Assembly: GCA_030180135.1 (NCBI GenBank)
Contig: CM058239.1
Location: 59,589,823 to 59,653,822, forward strand
Direction: 5' to 3'
DNA from: Orychophragmus violaceus
Taxonomy: Eukaryota; Streptophyta; Magnoliopsida; Brassicales; Brassicaceae
DNA: 64,000 nucleotides
Of the stretch, positions 59,844 to 64,000 are shown piece by piece (within the stretch, counting starts at the first letter, position 1; every line of letters begins with the position of its first letter). The translations under genes and the position numbers were made by a program. The notes under the pieces were generated by a model, which made no database searches, had not been told where the DNA came from, and saw only the letters and a list, made by a program, of their open reading frames with translations.

Positions 59844-62800
59844 GCAAGTCTTTGGCAGCTAGGGAATTGGCTAGTAGGGTTTACGTTCAACCTGCTCTGA
59901 TAGGGAAAATCGTTTCTCATAGAATGAATTAGATGGGATACAGAGGTTTAATAGTAGCACTCGATTGGCGATGGTTCGATTCCTGAGATCTCCGCTATTC
60001 TCATTTGTATGCTGGTGCGGGTGCTATGCCTTCTAAGTCATTGCATCTGGCTCCCGAAAATGGATTATAGATCAGAGTAAGCAATAGAAGGAGAGTGACA
60101 ACGGAGTGAAAAGACAAAGTAAAGATAATTCTCTTTCACAGCTTTGTATTGCGTCGATAAAGACTTCTTTCCACGACATGCCCGCTATCTATGTTTACTA
60201 GAACCAGGCCTTAAGGTGAAGGGCCACCTCTCTAAGAAAAATAAGTTTGGGGGAAGAAAAGCTCTTGCAATGGATTCCTCAGCAGCAAATGCAAAAGAAG
60301 AAAGAAAGAGTAAACTAACTAAGCTAGTGCTGATACCTCTGAGAGATTATAGGACCGAGAAGCAAGACTTAGAACATATCTTTGACCTTTAGTACGATTG
60401 CTTTAATTTAAGCAGAAGAGAAAAACCTATTCCTCTTTTAGTAAGTCATATGAGCCTCTCCCCTCAACCATAGGACCTTAGTTCCTGGATTCTACTAGGT
60501 GAGGAGATGGAAACCTCTGTCTCCTAAACCGGACTCTGTTGTTGAGAATGTCCGTTTCCTTCGGGTGAGAAAGCTAGACTTGGGAGATCGATTGATCAGA
60601 TTTTAGGCCGCTTCCTTGCCTAAGAAGACGGGGCTCTCTCGAGAGAAGCCTCTTCCAGTTTGACCTACTCCATCTTTTTTATAGAAATAGCACTCGATCA
60701 AAGGGGAGCATAAGCAAGTTCACAGGTTTAAACCTCTGTAATCGATGGGATGGGAACCTCGAAGCAGTCTGGGGCAGGAGCTCACTCATAGAAGGCATAG
60801 CCGCAGCATCAACCGGTACAAGGAAGAGGCACGATAGCGAAAATCAATATATCTCAATCTACAAAAACCTTAGCTTCCAGAATAGGAAAACCGCAGAACA
60901 TGTGTTCTTGTGAAGGAGTTTGTCCAGGATAGCCTTGGGTAAGTACTCATAGACCATGACTTATTCTGATCCTTCACAGCACCAGAAACCAAAGACTCCG
61001 AAAGCAGCCAACCATAGTAATTCAATAAAAAAGGAAAACAGAAATCAGTCGAGATCTCTGCTTGGATGATTGCTTGAAATCGGTCTTAAGTGAGCAATAG
61101 TTATATTCTCCGTTTAAGGCATAGTTGTTGCTTCTGTTGATTGAAAGCTTCCTTGCCATAGCGAGAGTCAAGGTTTGTATCAATTAGAGTTTGATTAGCT
61201 GCCACTAGGCCTAGTCACCACAGCCATCATCATCCCTGACCTCGGAATCGGCAGATCAGAAGCATCGCGCTTCGACCCCCCTCTCTCCCTTCTGACTCGA
61301 ATGGCTGAAGCTGAGAGTCGTTCTGATGGCGAGAGTACTCTTTCTTTATTCCTTCTTTCCGCTCTTCGCTTAGCTAAGATGGCTTACAGATGCCTCCTTG
61401 ATCTTGGAGTGAATACGAATAATGGCTAGCGGGATTCCACATTCAATCGGAGTTGGTTTCCGAAGGGAAGGTACAAAAACCAGCAAAAAGAAAACAGAGC
61501 GCTCCAACACAGAGTTGAAAGAATGCTCAACCACGAGGACGCTTGGAAACCATACTCCCTATATCACCGGGTCAATCATCATCTCAAAGTTTTTTTAGCC
61601 ATGTCGGGCTTCCTTGTGCCACATAAGACTCCTATTATCCCGAACTTCGTGCTATAGCCAAAGCACCGAAGCTTCGATCTTCTCTTCTCCAATTAGTCAC
61701 CTCAGAAAGGGATGTTAATAAGTCCAAGGTATCCAACCGTAGAGCCAGGATTGGAAAGAGGGGGGAATTAGGCTGCTGGTAGGTGGGAGAATAGGCTTTT
61801 GCTCTTTTAGATTGAAAAGGAACCTACACGTAGTAGTCCGGTCCGTAATCCAGCCTTTAAGCCGCTGAAAGGCTCTTCAAGACCACATACGCTGGGGAAA
61901 ATAATCAACATCATAGGCAAGATTGAAATGCAATCCATTCCACTTCAGTATCCTGCCTGAAGGTGATCACCGGAACGATGACACTGAGCGAGAAAACCCT
62001 TCCTTAGGGAAACCTAGCTTTCTCTAACAAACTGATTTCAGAACTTTGATAGAGGAATCATTCGAAAGTTCGGATGGATGGAGCCTTAGCCTTTCACTAA
62101 TAGACAGAAGTGACATAGTTTCTCTACGAAGAGCAGGCAATATTCTTTTCGGACTAAGCCCACACTACTTAAGATATGCACAGCTGCTAAAGCAACTGCC
62201 AATTCCCTGAAGAAAGAAGCCCTAATCTTCGAGTCAGGAGATACCTTGAGAATAGTGAAAGCAGAATCCTATTTGATTTAGTTTAGAAGAAGGGGTTCCT
62301 CCAGGTGCTGGTGTTGAGTTAAACAAAAGGATGCACCTAACACCGGAAACAGTCCTCGGCTCCCTAACTCATTTCCGAAGCTCGATAACAACAGGAAAAC
62401 CTACTAGGAATAGGCTCGTTACTGGCTGACTAAGAGGGAACAAGTCACCCTCCGAGGCCCTCTTGGTCTAAGACTCACCAACATCTTACGATGAGACATC
62501 AGGCTACCTGGTAAGAGTCAATAAATTGGTGAACCTCTGAGAGACGCTTCTTCTTCTTTTCTGACTCCTGACACTCACTATCCTACCCGATCCTGCTAAC
62601 AGGAAATTTGATGTAATAAGGAAGGCTGTTGTTGAATCAACTTAGAATACAACCGGTACCTCGCAACTAAAGCACTCGTAGCATACGTTCCATCCACATC
62701 CGGCCTGTTGAAGTGAAGATCGAGAATTCTTCAAAGCGAGCTAATAACCAAATCAGAAGAGGACTAGTGTAAGGGACTTACTTTTCTCGCTAGCAGAGAA

Positions 62801-64000
62801 GACATCTGCTCTCTATTAGGCATCTCTGAGAAGAGATTAAGGTGGTCAGTCTCATTTACCAGGAAGTAAGTCAGGAAAAAGGGGGGAGTATGGCTAAGCA
62901 GGTGTTTCTCAGATTCCTTGAGAGGTTAGGAGAGTGAGTCGATTCGACAAGGCTAGCTTGTAGGTTAGCCGATAGTTTCCGTCTCTGAATTGGATTTTCA
63001 GACTTCCTTCCCCTTTGGTCGATTCAAATAGACTGAATCCTAGATTTGTCTCTTTCTCCCTGGTTGAGGACCGATGCATGCCTGTTTTCTAGATGCCTGT
63101 TTTCTATAAGAAGGGTCAGCCTTGAAAGGCGCTAGCCAACCCAAGGTAAGGTCTAAACTGATCTAATCGGTAAAGCCTGAAAAAGATATGAGTTTAACGG
63201 TGAGAAGTTCCTTTCAAAGGATGGAGTGACAGAAAAGGTCGGGACAGTGGCTGCTACCGCATTGACTTCGGAAGAGAAGGATGTGTTAAGGCTAACCTCC
63301 CTCAACTCACTAAATTTACGGGGCTTCACTCGGTAATTCCTATTCGCTTACGAGTTAGAGTAAGGATCGGAGAAGAGCTACTTGGTAGAACCTATGAACG
63401 TAGATCGCATATAATGTGTCGATCTCATCACCTTACCAACCAGGGCCTATGTATACGAAACTGGTGCACCATCTGCAATCGCTATATATACCTAACCTAG
63501 CTTCCCGTCCTTCCTTCCTAACTTTCTTCCTTTCCTAACTATCACTGACGGGGAAATGCTGACAGAATGCCAATAGTTGGTCGATCGAAATTCTAACAGT
63601 TGTTCCGGGCGTTTAATGTTTGTTCTGGTTCAAGCTAGAAAACGGTCAAGTGTCTTTCTAATCAGGGTTATCTAAATTGGAATAAGTACTTTGAGATCAC
63701 TTTGTCTCATGCGGAGCTCAGCCCTTCTTAGTCAAGCTTAGTCCCTAAGGTGTCTATTTTAAGGGTAGTGCGGATCTGGAGTGTTGAGTTTATACGAGCT
63801 ATGCAGCTCGCTGAGTTCTATCGAAACAACGTTTTCTGGGCATACGAGAAAAGAGTCCAGCCCAACATATTTATTTGCGACTTTCTTGATCCCAGAAATC
63901 TTGTACTCAGAGTCACGGATAAAGAGTCAGTGGACTACCCTGTATGACCTACAGTTCTTTTTAGTGGCTTTTTCTTGTCCTAGACCATTCACCCCTTTCT
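59844..64000. other. Mitochondrial-type intergenic DNA to window end
   Basis: No gene recognised in 4.2 kb. Short open frames at 60144-60392 and 63750-63947 (+) carry no motif I know. No tRNA or rRNA was seen. No LTR element is seen here. Confidence 0.4.

Noticed and set aside
5179..64000. Window as a genuine mitochondrial chromosome
   Set aside because: Several complete LTR elements with target repeats, a split ccmFN2 and a cut rrn18 fit a nuclear copy better; not excluded without depth or long-read data.

Overview
The window looks like nuclear DNA of a flowering plant, most likely Brassicaceae. A stretch of mitochondrial-type DNA has been broken up by insertion of LTR retrotransposons. The mitochondrial backbone is recognised by a 5' piece of rrn18, trnD(GUC), trnQ(UUG), a broken ccmFN2, a plastid psbA fragment and several old retroelement scraps. 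The Brassicaceae assignment rests on ccmFN occurring as a separate short C-terminal gene (ccmFN2), which is characteristic of that family; this is inference from known biology.

Layout. E1 (1-5178, + strand) is a Ty1/copia element cut by the window edge, ending inside an rrn18 fragment. 5179-14241 is mitochondrial-type DNA with rrn18, LINE debris, trnD and ccmFN2. E2 (14242-21485, - strand) is a nearly intact copia element inside ccmFN2 (TSD cgcgc). 21486-22388 is ccmFN2 3' end and flank. E3 (22389-29763, -) is a pol-decayed copia element (TSD gcgct) inside an older copia scrap. 29764-30896 is mitochondrial type. E4 (30897-47777, +) is an Athila-like Ty3/gypsy element (TSD gcttt) whose 3' LTR holds the nested copia element E5 (39720-46861, +, TSD gttca). 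47778-50666 is mitochondrial type with trnQ. E6 (50667-57729, -) is another pol-decayed copia element (TSD ggaat). 57730-64000 is mitochondrial type with the psbA fragment. Removing the elements leaves about 20 kb of continuous mitochondrial-type DNA; about 43.7 kb is LTR retrotransposon.

The retrotransposons form an informative set. E2 encodes a full copia gag-protease-integrase-RT-RNase H reading frame with only two lesions seen. E1, E3 and E5 belong to one family in which pol has decayed in the same way in all three copies while gag, leader, 3' region and LTRs were kept; E6 is a second lineage with the same design. They look like gag-carrying, pol-less parasites of autonomous relatives such as E2. 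All five copia copies keep two hairpin-forming segments downstream of pol at almost fixed spacing (153-154 nt). Paired palindromes with a CGATCG core occur in the leaders or LTRs of copia elements and in the LTR, leader, coding linkers and 3' region of the unrelated gypsy element. These last two points are the best candidates for undescribed structure. No working host gene is seen: every organellar gene here is partial, interrupted or carries a suspicious change. All family assignments were made by eye without database searches.
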